A stretch of DNA of 50,388 bases. Origin: JAWCNN01 sp038848005 (GTDB taxonomy: Archaea; Thermoproteota; Bathyarchaeia; Bathyarchaeales; Bathycorpusculaceae). The stretch covers positions 1-50,388 of the forward strand of contig JAWCNZ010000009.1 of NCBI GenBank assembly GCA_038848005.1, read 5' to 3'. The translations under genes and the position numbers were made by a program. Positions 1 to 8,613 of the stretch are shown piece by piece. The notes beneath the pieces were generated by a model. That model saw only the letters and a list, made by a program, of their open reading frames with translations. It was not told the DNA's origin and ran no database searches. Each line of letters opens with the position of its first letter. The stretch's first letter is position 1.

Positions 1-286
1 GCGTCTTCATTTTTCTATCTGTTACAATGCCGCCGAAAGTTAAACCGCCGTGACTAAACAAAATGTCATCTTTGACATTTGCGGGCATGACGGCAATTAA
101 CCTGTTATTGTCAAAAAACATAAGAGAAAAATCCGTAAACCTGTCAGCGTGATATTCCATATAATCCCTATAGAAAAGGAAAACTCCATTCTTAGAATTT
201 TTTATGAAATCATCCCATGCCATCCTATGCTTTTCGTTATACTTAACAATCTTTATTTCCTTTATACTTGATTCCTTAGCTTCCAT
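1..286 (-). CDS. GNAT/FemAB-like acyltransferase, partial (C-terminus outside window)
   Basis: The first 95 codons of a minus-strand gene are present; the rest lies beyond base 1. The ATG is at 286, 19 bases after the glycosidase-like gene ends, so it is the fourth gene of the run that starts at 2406. The N-terminus (a W-x-x-F-I-x-x-S-x-x-G pattern near residues 24-35, then HGGLTFGG at 79-86) resembles GNAT/FemAB-type proteins found in polysaccharide clusters beside FdtA-like genes. The likely role is acyl transfer to an amino sugar. This is a family resemblance from memory, and the catalytic half cannot be seen. Confidence 0.6.
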   Translation of the reverse strand, partial: MEAKESSIKEIKIVKYNEKHRMAWDDFIKNSKNGVFLFYRDYMEYHADRFTDFSLMFFDNNRLIAVMPANVKDDILFSHGGLTFGGIVTDRKMKT

Positions 287-305
287 AGCAGTATTTACCT
301 CACAC

Positions 306-1223
306 TTACCAGTGTTCCAACACTGCATACCCAAAACCAGTTCTGCCCATATCATTTCCATTATAAAATAAATAGACCTTTTCTTTCCATTTTACGACGG
401 CGGGGTAAGCTATCATTTTGGAGTCCCAACCACTTTCTGAAACAGTGATGCCGACATCTCTATCTTTCCTGGTCCAATTGATACCGTCTTTAGATTCTGC
501 ATAGCCCAATCGATAATCATTTGATTTTATGGCATATCCATAAAACATTTTGTATATCCCACTATCTTTTATTACGTAAGGTCTTCCAATTCTATACTCA
601 TCTACGTAAATGAAGTCTAAAATCACCTTTCCTTTTTTGGGAAAATTGATACCATCTGGAGATTCAAAGTATCTAACGTTGTATGATGGCAAAATCCTGT
701 CACCTTCTTTGATAAATTTACTTCCACCGCCGTACCATGCCCTCCAAACACCTTCCTCTAATATCAACGAGTGTATAACCCTGAAATACAACTCATCATC
801 CGTTCTATCAACAATTGGAGTTTTACTGTATCTCTTAAAGCTAAAACCACCATCATCACTTATTGCCAACCCTCCAAAAACCAAAAATTTAACTTTTTTA
901 ACCAATTGATAACCAGCATAATACAGGTAAAATCTATTCTCTCTTTGAATGACCGTGCAAGGTACTACACCATTGTCATCAAACGCGCCTTCTTCACCAA
1001 TGTCTAGTACAGGCTCTTCTGACACATAAAGCACTTTTGAAGGATTGTTAACGTCTAAGTCAACAAATCCCACTCTGCTTACTCCTTCATCATCTCGGAA
1101 ACCAACATATACGCGCAGAACTTTGTCATTCAAAATTATTGGTGTTGGTTGCAAAGCGGAGTGTTTGTCCCATCCGTGTTTGCCTGAGGGGCAATATATT
1201 AATCCCATTTTCTTCCATTTCAT
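306..1223 (-). CDS. Five-bladed beta-propeller glycosidase-like protein (GH43/GH32/GH130-like)
   Basis: A 305-residue protein with repeated aromatic-Gly motifs spaced like propeller blades: YYAGYQ, WYGGGS, FYGYAI and FYNGND, plus repeated (S)PDGINF/SKDGINW turns. There is no signal peptide, so it should be cytoplasmic. Such propeller proteins occur inside O-antigen-like clusters, where their reaction is not well established; hydrolysis or phosphorolysis of a glycan or a glycan-binding role are all possible. Its ATG overlaps the 3' end of the upstream acetyltransferase by 4 bp, so the two are translationally coupled. The fold is fairly sure; the substrate is unknown. Confidence 0.75.
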   Translation of the reverse strand: MKWKKMGLIYCPSGKHGWDKHSALQPTPIILNDKVLRVYVGFRDDEGVSRVGFVDLDVNNPSKVLYVSEEPVLDIGEEGAFDDNGVVPCTVIQRENRFYLYYAGYQLVKKVKFLVFGGLAISDDGGFSFKRYSKTPIVDRTDDELYFRVIHSLILEEGVWRAWYGGGSKFIKEGDRILPSYNVRYFESPDGINFPKKGKVILDFIYVDEYRIGRPYVIKDSGIYKMFYGYAIKSNDYRLGYAESKDGINWTRKDRDVGITVSESGWDSKMIAYPAVVKWKEKVYLFYNGNDMGRTGFGYAVLEHW

Positions 1224-1912
1224 ATTTCTTCTTCCTTTACACCAAAAGCTTCATAACTGCTTTTCGACAACCGCCTCGCAGGATTGCCCACATAAACCCC
1301 GCCTGGCTGCTCAATGTTTTCAATCACTATTGCTCCGTTACCGACAACTGTGTCTTTAGCCACCTTTATTTTATCGTTCAAAGAACAATTCACACCCAAA
1401 AAACAGTTTTCCCCTATTTCGCAATAACCAGAAATAATCACTCCTGAAGCCAAATAACAGTTATCTTTTATAACACTTTGATGTCCAATGTGATTTTTAG
1501 CCCAAATAATAACGTTATTTCCAACGTTAACTTTTCGCTGAATATTGTTATATTCAAAAATAAAGCAGTTCTCTCCAATCTTTACGTCTCTTCCCAAAAA
1601 CACTGTTGGATGAATAAACGTTACAAACTCGTAACCCTTCTCTTTAGCTTGCCTATACAATCGTGTTCTAACCCTATTCAGTTGAGTGTATGTAACTGCA
1701 ACAAAAACCTTGTATTTTTGAGGAGGGTAATGCTTTTCAATTTCTTCAAAGGGTATTACTGATAAATTAAAAAGTTTAGGTTTGTTGATGAATGCTTTTT
1801 CAACTGAAAATGCATCTATCTCATAACTTGAAAAATCACTGAAATATTCATAGGCTATTTCCGCAAACTCACCAGCGCCAACTATAACAATTTTCTCTTT
1901 TCTTCCCTTCAA
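1220..1912 (-). CDS. Sugar O/N-acetyltransferase, NeuD/PglD family
   Basis: A 230-residue protein. Residues 7-22 form a Rossmann-like start with VGAGEFAEIAYEYF, as in the PglD/NeuD N-terminal domain. Residues about 105-215 are left-handed beta-helix hexapeptide repeats (IGENCF, VGNNVI, IKDNCY, IGENCF), with a candidate catalytic His at about 144 in GHQSVI and the usual end VGNPAR. The family transfers acetyl from acetyl-CoA to amino or hydroxyl groups of nucleotide sugars. Next to the FdtA-like gene (4-bp overlap), the likely substrate is a 3-amino-3,6-dideoxyhexose. That substrate is inferred from context. Confidence 0.85.
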   Translation of the reverse strand: MKGRKEKIVIVGAGEFAEIAYEYFSDFSSYEIDAFSVEKAFINKPKLFNLSVIPFEEIEKHYPPQKYKVFVAVTYTQLNRVRTRLYRQAKEKGYEFVTFIHPTVFLGRDVKIGENCFIFEYNNIQRKVNVGNNVIIWAKNHIGHQSVIKDNCYLASGVIISGYCEIGENCFLGVNCSLNDKIKVAKDTVVGNGAIVIENIEQPGGVYVGNPARRLSKSSYEAFGVKEEEI

Positions 1913-2406
1913 ATTTCAACTACCTGAAGGTCTACGTGGTTCAAATTACACAATGCATTATTCACCGTTCTTTTAAAAGTTTCGTAATCCCTTATATAAT
2001 CGTCTTCATCGTAAAGGTCGGATGCCAAAACCAAACAGACAGCTCCAGAAGAGAAATTGTTCATTTCACGCCATATCATTGGCGGAATATACAAGCCATA
2101 ATACGCCCTGTTCAAATGGAACCTCTTCCTTTTAAATCCATCGTCCAAAATGACGTCAAAACTGCCGCTTGCCGCAATCATCAATTGTTGTAAGCGTTTA
2201 TGTGCGTGTCCGCCTCTGCTTTCGCCTCCTGGAACATCATAAATATAATAGACTCTTTTGACTTCAAAGGGTATGTGCCTATTCCCTTCAATAAACGTGA
2301 GGTTCCCCCTTCTGTCGCTTACTTTCGGCAAATTAATTATCCTACACTTTGACAAATTCGATGGTGAACTTATCATTTCATACTGTGGCAAACTCAAAGA
2401 ACTCAT
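1909..2406 (-). CDS. FdtA/QdtA-like sugar 3,4-ketoisomerase (WxcM-type cupin)
   Basis: A 165-residue single-domain cupin. It matches FdtA/QdtA/WxcM C-terminal proteins: SDRRGNLTFIEG near 30-41, the metal/active-site stretch RGGHAHK at 64-70, GSFDVILDDG at 81-90, and PPMIWREM followed by SDLYDEDDYIRDY to about 141. FdtA converts dTDP-4-keto-6-deoxyglucose to the 3-keto sugar, the step before transamination and acetylation to Fuc3NAc or Qui3NAc. A GGAG ribosome site lies just before the ATG. It begins a four-gene overlapping run. The matching aminotransferase (FdtB) is not adjacent; the DegT protein at 9490-10623 or a gene beyond base 1 could supply it. Confidence 0.85.
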   Translation of the reverse strand: MSSLSLPQYEMISSPSNLSKCRIINLPKVSDRRGNLTFIEGNRHIPFEVKRVYYIYDVPGGESRGGHAHKRLQQLMIAASGSFDVILDDGFKRKRFHLNRAYYGLYIPPMIWREMNNFSSGAVCLVLASDLYDEDDYIRDYETFKRTVNNALCNLNHVDLQVVEI

Positions 2407-2521
2407 TCCTAATCATTCTCCTATAGGTAATTGTGGGTATTCGCCATCACCCTTATTTTTGCCTTATTTATTTTATGGATTCAGAATCTGAATTTATACT
2501 ACAACTTCAGAACCCACTCAA

Positions 2522-4147
2522 TCACTCCAAAATTTTACTCTTCAACAACCAGTATAGAATTGCTACGCGCCATCCGAGAAAAGTGAAAAATGTGCCGCTG
2601 ATAAGTGTTTTTATTGATTTAGATTCATAGTTTTTTAGAGAATCAACATAAAATCGAATTCTATCCCTTAAAGAAAATTTGGAAGATTTTGATAACGCTT
2701 GCCTAAGCAACATTTTGTTTTTTAAAAAATGATTCCATTGCGAGAATAGACGTCTATAGGTTGCAATATCATAATCAATTTTTTTCCCGGCATCGATGAG
2801 TTGTACGTCAGTGGATTTAAAATTTTTCTTTGCCAGAATATTTATTAAAAGTTTACGGGTTTTTTCTGAACCAAAATTTTGTTTGTAGTATTCATAAAGC
2901 CATGCACCAGTTTTGCTTCTAAGTTCTTGGTTCTGGATAAAACCAGAACTATAGTTCACTATATCCTCTGCGGTGTATGCCAGGAAAGGATAATTTGGTG
3001 GTAGCATCCCTATCTTAGTGGTGAATGGAATCTCCTCATTTTGAAACGCTACAATAGGTAGCCCGGAAGCAATGGCTTCAAGTCTTATAGTACCTCCACT
3101 TAAAGGAAAGGTTTCTATGAGGAAGTCAGCAACTCCATAAATAGGTTCTAAACTTTTATAGGGACCTGTTATTAAAAATCTTTTTCTGACATCTTGATTA
3201 ACTGGCAAATACTTTTTAATAACATTTTTAGGAGGGGGGGTGGTTACAAATAGATGATAGTGATTTGGAAAAATATTCAATAATTTTTCCATAGTTTTAA
3301 AGTAATTTACATATGAATTGCCAATGACTTTGTAAAAACTACCTATTGAAATTGATACAGTAGCAGTTTCAGGTATGCCGAAAATAGTTTTTGGCATTTT
3401 TTTCGGTTTAATAGTAGTTATTAACGGAACCATGGCAATTCTATCAATTTTTCTGAATTTTTTAGAAAGTCTTGCTCCTTCAACTCTCCATTCAACAACT
3501 AAATCGGCAACATTTCGGCCAAGCCAAAATGTATGGTCAGAATGATTAAAAAAGATTGTATGAGGCTTGTTTGTGAGAGCTAAAAGTGACGAAACTGCTA
3601 TGATGTCATTTGGATGGATAAACAAAATGATAGCATCTGGTGATTCAGCCTCAATTAACTCGGTTAATTTTTTTATTCTGTTTGTATAACTATCCCACCA
3701 AATAAACTGTTTAATTGCAACTTTACGCTTTAATTTGTTTATCATATATGGACTAACTGTAGGTCCGTTTGTGACATTAGTAACATATACATGCTGATCA
3801 TTAAAGAAATCCGATAGTAGATTAGCCCATTCAGTTAGTATTCTGGAATGTCCCCCCACATCATACAGATGGCTCACTATATATATTGCTTTTTTACGCT
3901 TACCTCGCCCTTCATTCGCTTTCCTAAAAGCTGTATTTTTTCTGTCTGTAAGGCGTTTGCCAATTATCAAAAGTAAATGTTCCAATCCGTCGTCATACCA
4001 TATACCGATATGAAACTGCCATGCTAATGTAGCAGCTAGGTAAATGTAATCTAAAGCTTGTTCGTAATAACCCTTGTTAAAAGCATACTCGGCTTTCGAT
4101 TTAAGGAATTTATAGGTTTCTAAATCCCTTTTTATCATTTCATCCAT
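2522..4147 (-). CDS. GT-B glycosyltransferase (GT4-like) with N-terminal helical extension
   Basis: A 541-residue protein. The first ~60 residues are helical and repeat-like (YKFLKSKAEYAFNKGYYEQA), resembling a TPR-type extension. The C-terminal GT-B half has the donor-site pattern PLSGGTIRLEAIASGLPIVA, including the conserved E-x7-E-type region. It probably adds a sugar to a surface glycan at the inner membrane face. The start codon nearly abuts the stop of the truncated GT2 fragment upstream. Base composition is AT-rich and the gene sits among other transferases, consistent with an exchangeable glycan locus. Donor and acceptor are unknown. Confidence 0.75.
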   Translation of the reverse strand: MDEMIKRDLETYKFLKSKAEYAFNKGYYEQALDYIYLAATLAWQFHIGIWYDDGLEHLLLIIGKRLTDRKNTAFRKANEGRGKRKKAIYIVSHLYDVGGHSRILTEWANLLSDFFNDQHVYVTNVTNGPTVSPYMINKLKRKVAIKQFIWWDSYTNRIKKLTELIEAESPDAIILFIHPNDIIAVSSLLALTNKPHTIFFNHSDHTFWLGRNVADLVVEWRVEGARLSKKFRKIDRIAMVPLITTIKPKKMPKTIFGIPETATVSISIGSFYKVIGNSYVNYFKTMEKLLNIFPNHYHLFVTTPPPKNVIKKYLPVNQDVRKRFLITGPYKSLEPIYGVADFLIETFPLSGGTIRLEAIASGLPIVAFQNEEIPFTTKIGMLPPNYPFLAYTAEDIVNYSSGFIQNQELRSKTGAWLYEYYKQNFGSEKTRKLLINILAKKNFKSTDVQLIDAGKKIDYDIATYRRLFSQWNHFLKNKMLLRQALSKSSKFSLRDRIRFYVDSLKNYESKSIKTLISGTFFTFLGWRVAILYWLLKSKILE

Positions 4148-4149
4148 AT

Positions 4150-4404
4150 TTATTCGCCTTTTGCAATTTTAATGTTGCATTTACTGTCCGTGTTATATCT
4201 CATTTTGCTGTGAAAAATTGCTTTTATTCTGCTTCTATTCTTTGAAAAATCGTCAACAACTATCACTTCCAAATTTTCTATTCTTTGTGAAACCGCTGAG
4301 TTAATAGCGTCATCAATGTAATTTTCATGGTTACAGCTTGGCATAGCAACGCTGATAATAGGCTTGTTATAGAATTTTTTGTTTCCATGATGAGTCTTCT
4401 CCAT
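4150..4404 (-). pseudogene. Truncated GT2 glycosyltransferase (N-terminal fragment)
   Basis: Only 84 codons. Residues ~15-52 are a clear GT2 start (PIISVAMPSCNHENYIDDAI, then LEVIVVDDFS, the first Asp pair). Intact GT2 enzymes run about 250-350 residues and need the later DxD and acceptor-base regions. Here the sequence leaves the GT2 pattern after VVDDFSKNRSRI and stops. The rest of the gene is not found downstream, where the GT4-like gene starts at once. A deletion remnant is the best reading; a functional mini-protein is unlikely. Confidence 0.7.
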
Positions 4405-4545
4405 TTTAAGATACTCCCATGAAAGACATCAAATAACAAACTAAGTAGGTAAATCACTTAAATATTTTAATCATCGTTTAGAATATTTTTATTAAATAAC
4501 TGAAGTTCACTTTAAACAATTAACGCTCAAAGGTTGTAATGTAAT

Positions 4546-5421
4546 TTGGTTGGCAAAGTTGATTTGGTGATGTGGACAAAAAACGGAGAAAGAACATTGC
4601 CGCTTGTTCTTAAGCGGATTGATGAGGTCATTCCACAAGAGAATGTGAACGATAAGATTCTAGTTGATGACCATAGCACGGATAATACTGTCAAAATTGC
4701 CAAAGATTTTAATTGGAAAGTCTATGTGAACCCTAATTCTGGTATTCCATTCGGAGCAAATGAAGCTTTGAGGCACGTTACGACTCCTATCTTCATAAGT
4801 TTTGAACAAGATCTTCTTTTGGCAAAAGATTGGTGGGATTGCATTCCTCCGTATATGCAAGAGCCAAATATAGCAGTTGCAGGAGGAATTAGAGTTTTCG
4901 ATAATAGAATATTGCGCGCTATTTCTGGGTTTCATTCTGAACGTTTAGGCAAACAGGGGGAAATAGAAGTAAGTATGGATAATACCATATATAAAACTAA
5001 AGTTATAAAAGCACTTGGCGGTTTTCCTAATGAATGTCCAATTTGTACGGATACCATACTGTATAAGAAAATAAATTGGTTTACTCCTTATAAATGGGTT
5101 ATTGATAGCAAGGTGGTTTCTTTACATCTAAGGAAAGGAATTCGACATGAATTGGAACATTCTGGAGTAATGGCAAATAAATGTAAACGCACAAAACTAT
5201 GTGGATGTTATTACGTTCCCCACTTTAATGAACCAACACTCATAATCAAACCGAAATTCGCTGCATCTAAATTAACTTTAGTTAGGATGTTCCTTACAAG
5301 CCCTATTAGGGGCTTTCACGTCGCTGTTAAGAAAAAATGTCCAGAAATCTTTTTTGTTTATCCACTTATTCGACTTTACATATTTAAAAGCTGTTTAAAA
5401 ACTGATAGATTAAGAGGCTGA
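4546..5421 (+). CDS. GT2-family glycosyltransferase
   Basis: A 291-residue protein starting with TTG. It has a GT2 nucleotide-binding fold: LVMWTKNGERTLPLVLKRID at the start, ILVDDHSTDNT near 38-48, and FISFEQDLLLAKDWW at about 84, where EQD replaces the usual DxD. No membrane segment is clear except a short hydrophobic stretch near the end. It is the only plus-strand transferase in the first 7.6 kb and its end overlaps the convergent GT2 at 5376-6434 by 46 bp. It may be transcribed alone from the AT-rich gap at 4405-4545. Confidence 0.75.
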   Translation: MVGKVDLVMWTKNGERTLPLVLKRIDEVIPQENVNDKILVDDHSTDNTVKIAKDFNWKVYVNPNSGIPFGANEALRHVTTPIFISFEQDLLLAKDWWDCIPPYMQEPNIAVAGGIRVFDNRILRAISGFHSERLGKQGEIEVSMDNTIYKTKVIKALGGFPNECPICTDTILYKKINWFTPYKWVIDSKVVSLHLRKGIRHELEHSGVMANKCKRTKLCGCYYVPHFNEPTLIIKPKFAASKLTLVRMFLTSPIRGFHVAVKKKCPEIFFVYPLIRLYIFKSCLKTDRLRG

Positions 5422-6434
5422 AATGGAAATACTGAGTTATATATTCGGAATTTTGTTCGCTGTATCTCGATTACGAACCAAAAAGTTTTCAACAACAGCC
5501 TTTTCCACCCCCTTCTGTAAAGGAATCTTTCAAACACATACTTTCCATTTCTCTTTTTCATTTTGGCGAATTCTCGGCGGTAAACTTGATAATGATGGAA
5601 AGTTGCGAGGAAGCCTAGCACTCCCTTCATCATGTTTAAAGTGGTTAGTAGCTGGCGGCGACGAGCTACAAGCCTCATTGTCAAATATCCCATGCGAACA
5701 AGAAAAATCTTGACAAAGTCCTTCAGCGTTAACAATTTGTAATATGTTAATAGCAGATTCCGTTCCGATAAGTACGCCATCCTCGCAGATGGAAAGTTTG
5801 CGCCTCCAATATGGTGCCATATACGGCTGTCTCTAACATATCCTATTCTGCCTCCAAGCAGTATAGTCCTTAAAGACAGTTCTATGTCTTCAGCGGAGCA
5901 AAAGTAAAACGGGTCAAAAAGGTAACCGAGTTTGCTAAGCCAACTTCTCCTAATTAAAAAACATGCGCCACTTGCAAATATCGAATCTGTTATTGCAAGG
6001 TTGCTTTCATATGGGCTTGGCATGGCATCACCAAAAGCGTTTAAAGTCCTAATCCTATTCTTTTCTTGGCTTGGAAGTTGTATGCTACATAAAATTTGGT
6101 ATTCAGGATGCTCATCAGCAGCTTTCACAAGGTTTTCAAGCCATCCGTCCTCTGCTTTAGTATCCATGTTAACAAAAACAAGATAATCGCCACATGCAAA
6201 TTTAGCTCCGCGATTATTCCCCTCAGCAAAACCATAATTCCTATCTAGTTCAACGACTTTAACTTGAGGAAAATTTTGCTTAACGTACTCAGCGCTGCCG
6301 TCGGTTGAACCATTATCAACAAGCAAAACCTCAAATTCCTCATCAAGCCACTGGTTTAGAACTGAAGATAAGCAGTTTTTAAGCCATTTTTTGCCATTCC
6401 AGTTTAACACAATAACGGATACCCTTATTTTCAT
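5376..6434 (-). CDS. GT2-family glycosyltransferase (rhamnosyltransferase-like)
   Basis: A 352-residue protein with a full GT2 A domain: VSVIVLNWNGKKWLKNCL, VLLVDNGSTDGSAEYV, RNYGFAEGNNRGA, VFVNMDTKAEDGWL (the DxD equivalent at about 92) and the acceptor region FYFCSAEDIELSLR. NYGFAEGNN is characteristic of the WcaE/rhamnosyltransferase-like subgroup. It lies 11 bp downstream of the GT4 at 6446-7570 and is probably cotranscribed with it. Sugar specificity cannot be told from the sequence. Confidence 0.85.
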   Translation of the reverse strand: MKIRVSVIVLNWNGKKWLKNCLSSVLNQWLDEEFEVLLVDNGSTDGSAEYVKQNFPQVKVVELDRNYGFAEGNNRGAKFACGDYLVFVNMDTKAEDGWLENLVKAADEHPEYQILCSIQLPSQEKNRIRTLNAFGDAMPSPYESNLAITDSIFASGACFLIRRSWLSKLGYLFDPFYFCSAEDIELSLRTILLGGRIGYVRDSRIWHHIGGANFPSARMAYLSERNLLLTYYKLLTLKDFVKIFLVRMGYLTMRLVARRRQLLTTLNMMKGVLGFLATFHHYQVYRREFAKMKKRNGKYVFERFLYRRGWKRLLLKTFWFVIEIQRTKFRIYNSVFPFQPLNLSVFKQLLNM

Positions 6435-6445
6435 GACAAACTAAC

Positions 6446-7570
6446 CTACGCAGATATCATTTTATCTATTTTTCTTGTTAATTGTTGCATATTTTTTTCC
6501 CAATTCACCCTTGTTCTAACAGTTTCTACAGCCTTTTCTTTTAAAACCATGCGAAGTTTATAGTCGTTAACCAATAAGAGAATTTTTTCTGTAAGTTTTT
6601 CAGAATTTGCTACGGGAACAATTAAGCCGTTTGCTTCATTTTTAATCCATTCTGTGTTTCCTGGTATTTCTGTGACTATTGGCGCTAGTGAACAAGCCAT
6701 AGCTTCTAATAGGCTGGCGGATGTTCCATCGGAAAAGGAAGTTGAAACGTAAATGTCCGCAGCGCTTAAATAATCTACAATCTTATCGTGCGGAACTGCT
6801 CCCACAAACTTGACGTGTCTACTTCTTATAAACCTCTCCATTTTTGCTTTAAATGTGTTGGTGAGCGGTCCCTCGCCTAAAATGAGGAATTTTACGTTTT
6901 TGTTTTTCTTTATTACATGTGGAATTGCTTCTATTAGGTATTCGACGCCATAAATTGGCTTGTGGTGTCTTAGGCTTATAACGACGACGTCGTCGTCGCC
7001 CCAACCGCATAACCTTCTCATTTTTCGCCGTTGCATTTCGTCACGCTTGTATAAACTTAAGTTAACCCATGGAAACTTTACAATTTTTACTGGTTTACAT
7101 CCAAGGTTTATTACAGCTTGCCTTTGAACTTCGCTGTCAACAACAACCATGTCTGCCTTTCGAACGGAATAAACAATAAAGGGCTTAAGTGGAAAATACT
7201 TTTCCGGGAAAATTAAAACATCTGAGCCCCAAACAAATAGGATGAACGGGTGAAAACCTGAATAAGCGGAATAAAAACCGTAGGTGCTTGCCCAACAGCC
7301 TATAAGAATGTCAGGCTTAACTTTTTTTAAGTTTTTCTTCAATGTTTGCGCCCTCAACGGAGTTAAAAGATGTTTGCGCATTCCCTCAAACGGATGAAGA
7401 TTTGTTTCAGGAATAAAATCTTTCATTTTAACGATTTTAACTCCTTTCGGAACACAATTGGGCGAAGAATGGAAAGTGAAGACATAAACTTCATATTTTT
7501 CCATAAAAGACTTCAAAAAAAGCTCGTCATAACTGCTTATTCCATCGTTGGCGTAAACAAGTTTAACCAT
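6446..7570 (-). CDS. GT4-family glycosyltransferase
   Basis: A 374-residue GT-B protein. The N-terminal domain contains DILIGCWASTYGFY and LFVWGSDVL (acceptor side). The C-terminal domain has VEYLIEAIPHV, FLILGEGPL, VKFVGAVPHDKIVDYLSAAD, and the donor-binding DGTSASLLEAMACSLAPIV with the family E-x7-E spacing. It should be a retaining enzyme using a nucleotide sugar on the cytoplasmic side. It starts with ATG at 7570, divergent from the epimerase at 7669 across a ~100-bp AT-rich spacer that must hold both promoters. Confidence 0.88.
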   Translation of the reverse strand: MVKLVYANDGISSYDELFLKSFMEKYEVYVFTFHSSPNCVPKGVKIVKMKDFIPETNLHPFEGMRKHLLTPLRAQTLKKNLKKVKPDILIGCWASTYGFYSAYSGFHPFILFVWGSDVLIFPEKYFPLKPFIVYSVRKADMVVVDSEVQRQAVINLGCKPVKIVKFPWVNLSLYKRDEMQRRKMRRLCGWGDDDVVVISLRHHKPIYGVEYLIEAIPHVIKKNKNVKFLILGEGPLTNTFKAKMERFIRSRHVKFVGAVPHDKIVDYLSAADIYVSTSFSDGTSASLLEAMACSLAPIVTEIPGNTEWIKNEANGLIVPVANSEKLTEKILLLVNDYKLRMVLKEKAVETVRTRVNWEKNMQQLTRKIDKMISA

Positions 7571-7668
7571 GACTTCACCGTTTTTACAGTCGAATGGTTA
7601 ACTATAAATTGTTTATGTGTGCTTTAAAATGGGTAGAATAATCAATTGCAAACGGAGAAATATTAACC

Positions 7669-8613
7669 TTGAAGGTTTTAATCACCGGCGGTTCGGGTTT
7701 TATTGGAAGCCACATTGTTGACTACTGCCTAAAGCTTGGATGGGAAACCGTTGTTTTAGACAACTTCTTTTCTGGAAAAATTGAAAACATAAAGCAACAC
7801 TTAAACAACAAGAGGTTCCGCTTAATTAAAGGCGATATTAGAAATCCAGAAGATGTTCAAAGGGCTTTGGAAGATGTTGACGCCGTATGTCACTTGGCTG
7901 CTATTGTGAATGTTCCCTTATCCATAGAAAACCCCTCTTTAGCTAACGAGGTGAATGTTCAAGGGACATTAAACCTTTTAGAGGCAAGCGTAAAACATGA
8001 TATACAACGTTTTGTGTATGTTTCCACATGCGCCGTTTATGGAGAAGCCAAATATCTACCAATAAACGAGGAACATCCGACAAACCCACTTTCGCCATAC
8101 GGCGCATCAAAACTTGCAGCTGAACATTACTGCAAAGTCTTTCACCAAATATATGGGTTGCAAACCATCTGCCTAAGATTCTTCAATGTTTATGGTCCAA
8201 GACAGCCAAGCGGACCTTACGGAGGCGTAATAACAACTTTCCTTGAATCACTGAAGAAAAAAGAGGCACTTACCATTTTCGGCGATGGAAACCAAACACG
8301 AGATTTCATATATGTTGCGGATGCTGTTCAAGCGTTCATGCTTGCATTACAATGCAAAAATTGTGCTGGGGAAACTTTTAACATAGGCACTGGAACAAAA
8401 ACATCCATAAACGAGTTGGCGCAAATTTTGATTGAGTGTGTAAATGAGTTGCATGCGAAAGTTGTTCACAAAGCTGAACGGAAAGGTGACATAAAAGAAA
8501 GCTACGCTGACATTAGCAAAGCGGAGAAAAAATTGGGTTTTAAACCAAAATTTTCAATTGAAAAGGGATTAAAAGAGTTTGTTAAATCTTTTGGCTCTGC
8601 ATGTACGCAATAA
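7669..8613 (+). CDS. NAD-dependent sugar-nucleotide epimerase (GalE-like, extended SDR)
   Basis: A 314-residue extended SDR starting with TTG. Residues 1-20 have the NAD loop GGSGFIGSHIV; then DLDN-like LDNFFSGK, HLAAIVNVPLS, STCAVYGEAKYLP and the catalytic YGASK. RFFNVYGPRQ, GDGNQTRDFIYVADAV and FNIGTGTKTSI are typical of UDP-glucose/UDP-GlcNAc 4-epimerases. It likely makes UDP-Gal or a related sugar for the glycan. Its last 32 bp overlap the convergent epimerase at 8582-9475. Full length and all catalytic residues are present. Confidence 0.88.
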   Translation: MKVLITGGSGFIGSHIVDYCLKLGWETVVLDNFFSGKIENIKQHLNNKRFRLIKGDIRNPEDVQRALEDVDAVCHLAAIVNVPLSIENPSLANEVNVQGTLNLLEASVKHDIQRFVYVSTCAVYGEAKYLPINEEHPTNPLSPYGASKLAAEHYCKVFHQIYGLQTICLRFFNVYGPRQPSGPYGGVITTFLESLKKKEALTIFGDGNQTRDFIYVADAVQAFMLALQCKNCAGETFNIGTGTKTSINELAQILIECVNELHAKVVHKAERKGDIKESYADISKAEKKLGFKPKFSIEKGLKEFVKSFGSACTQ

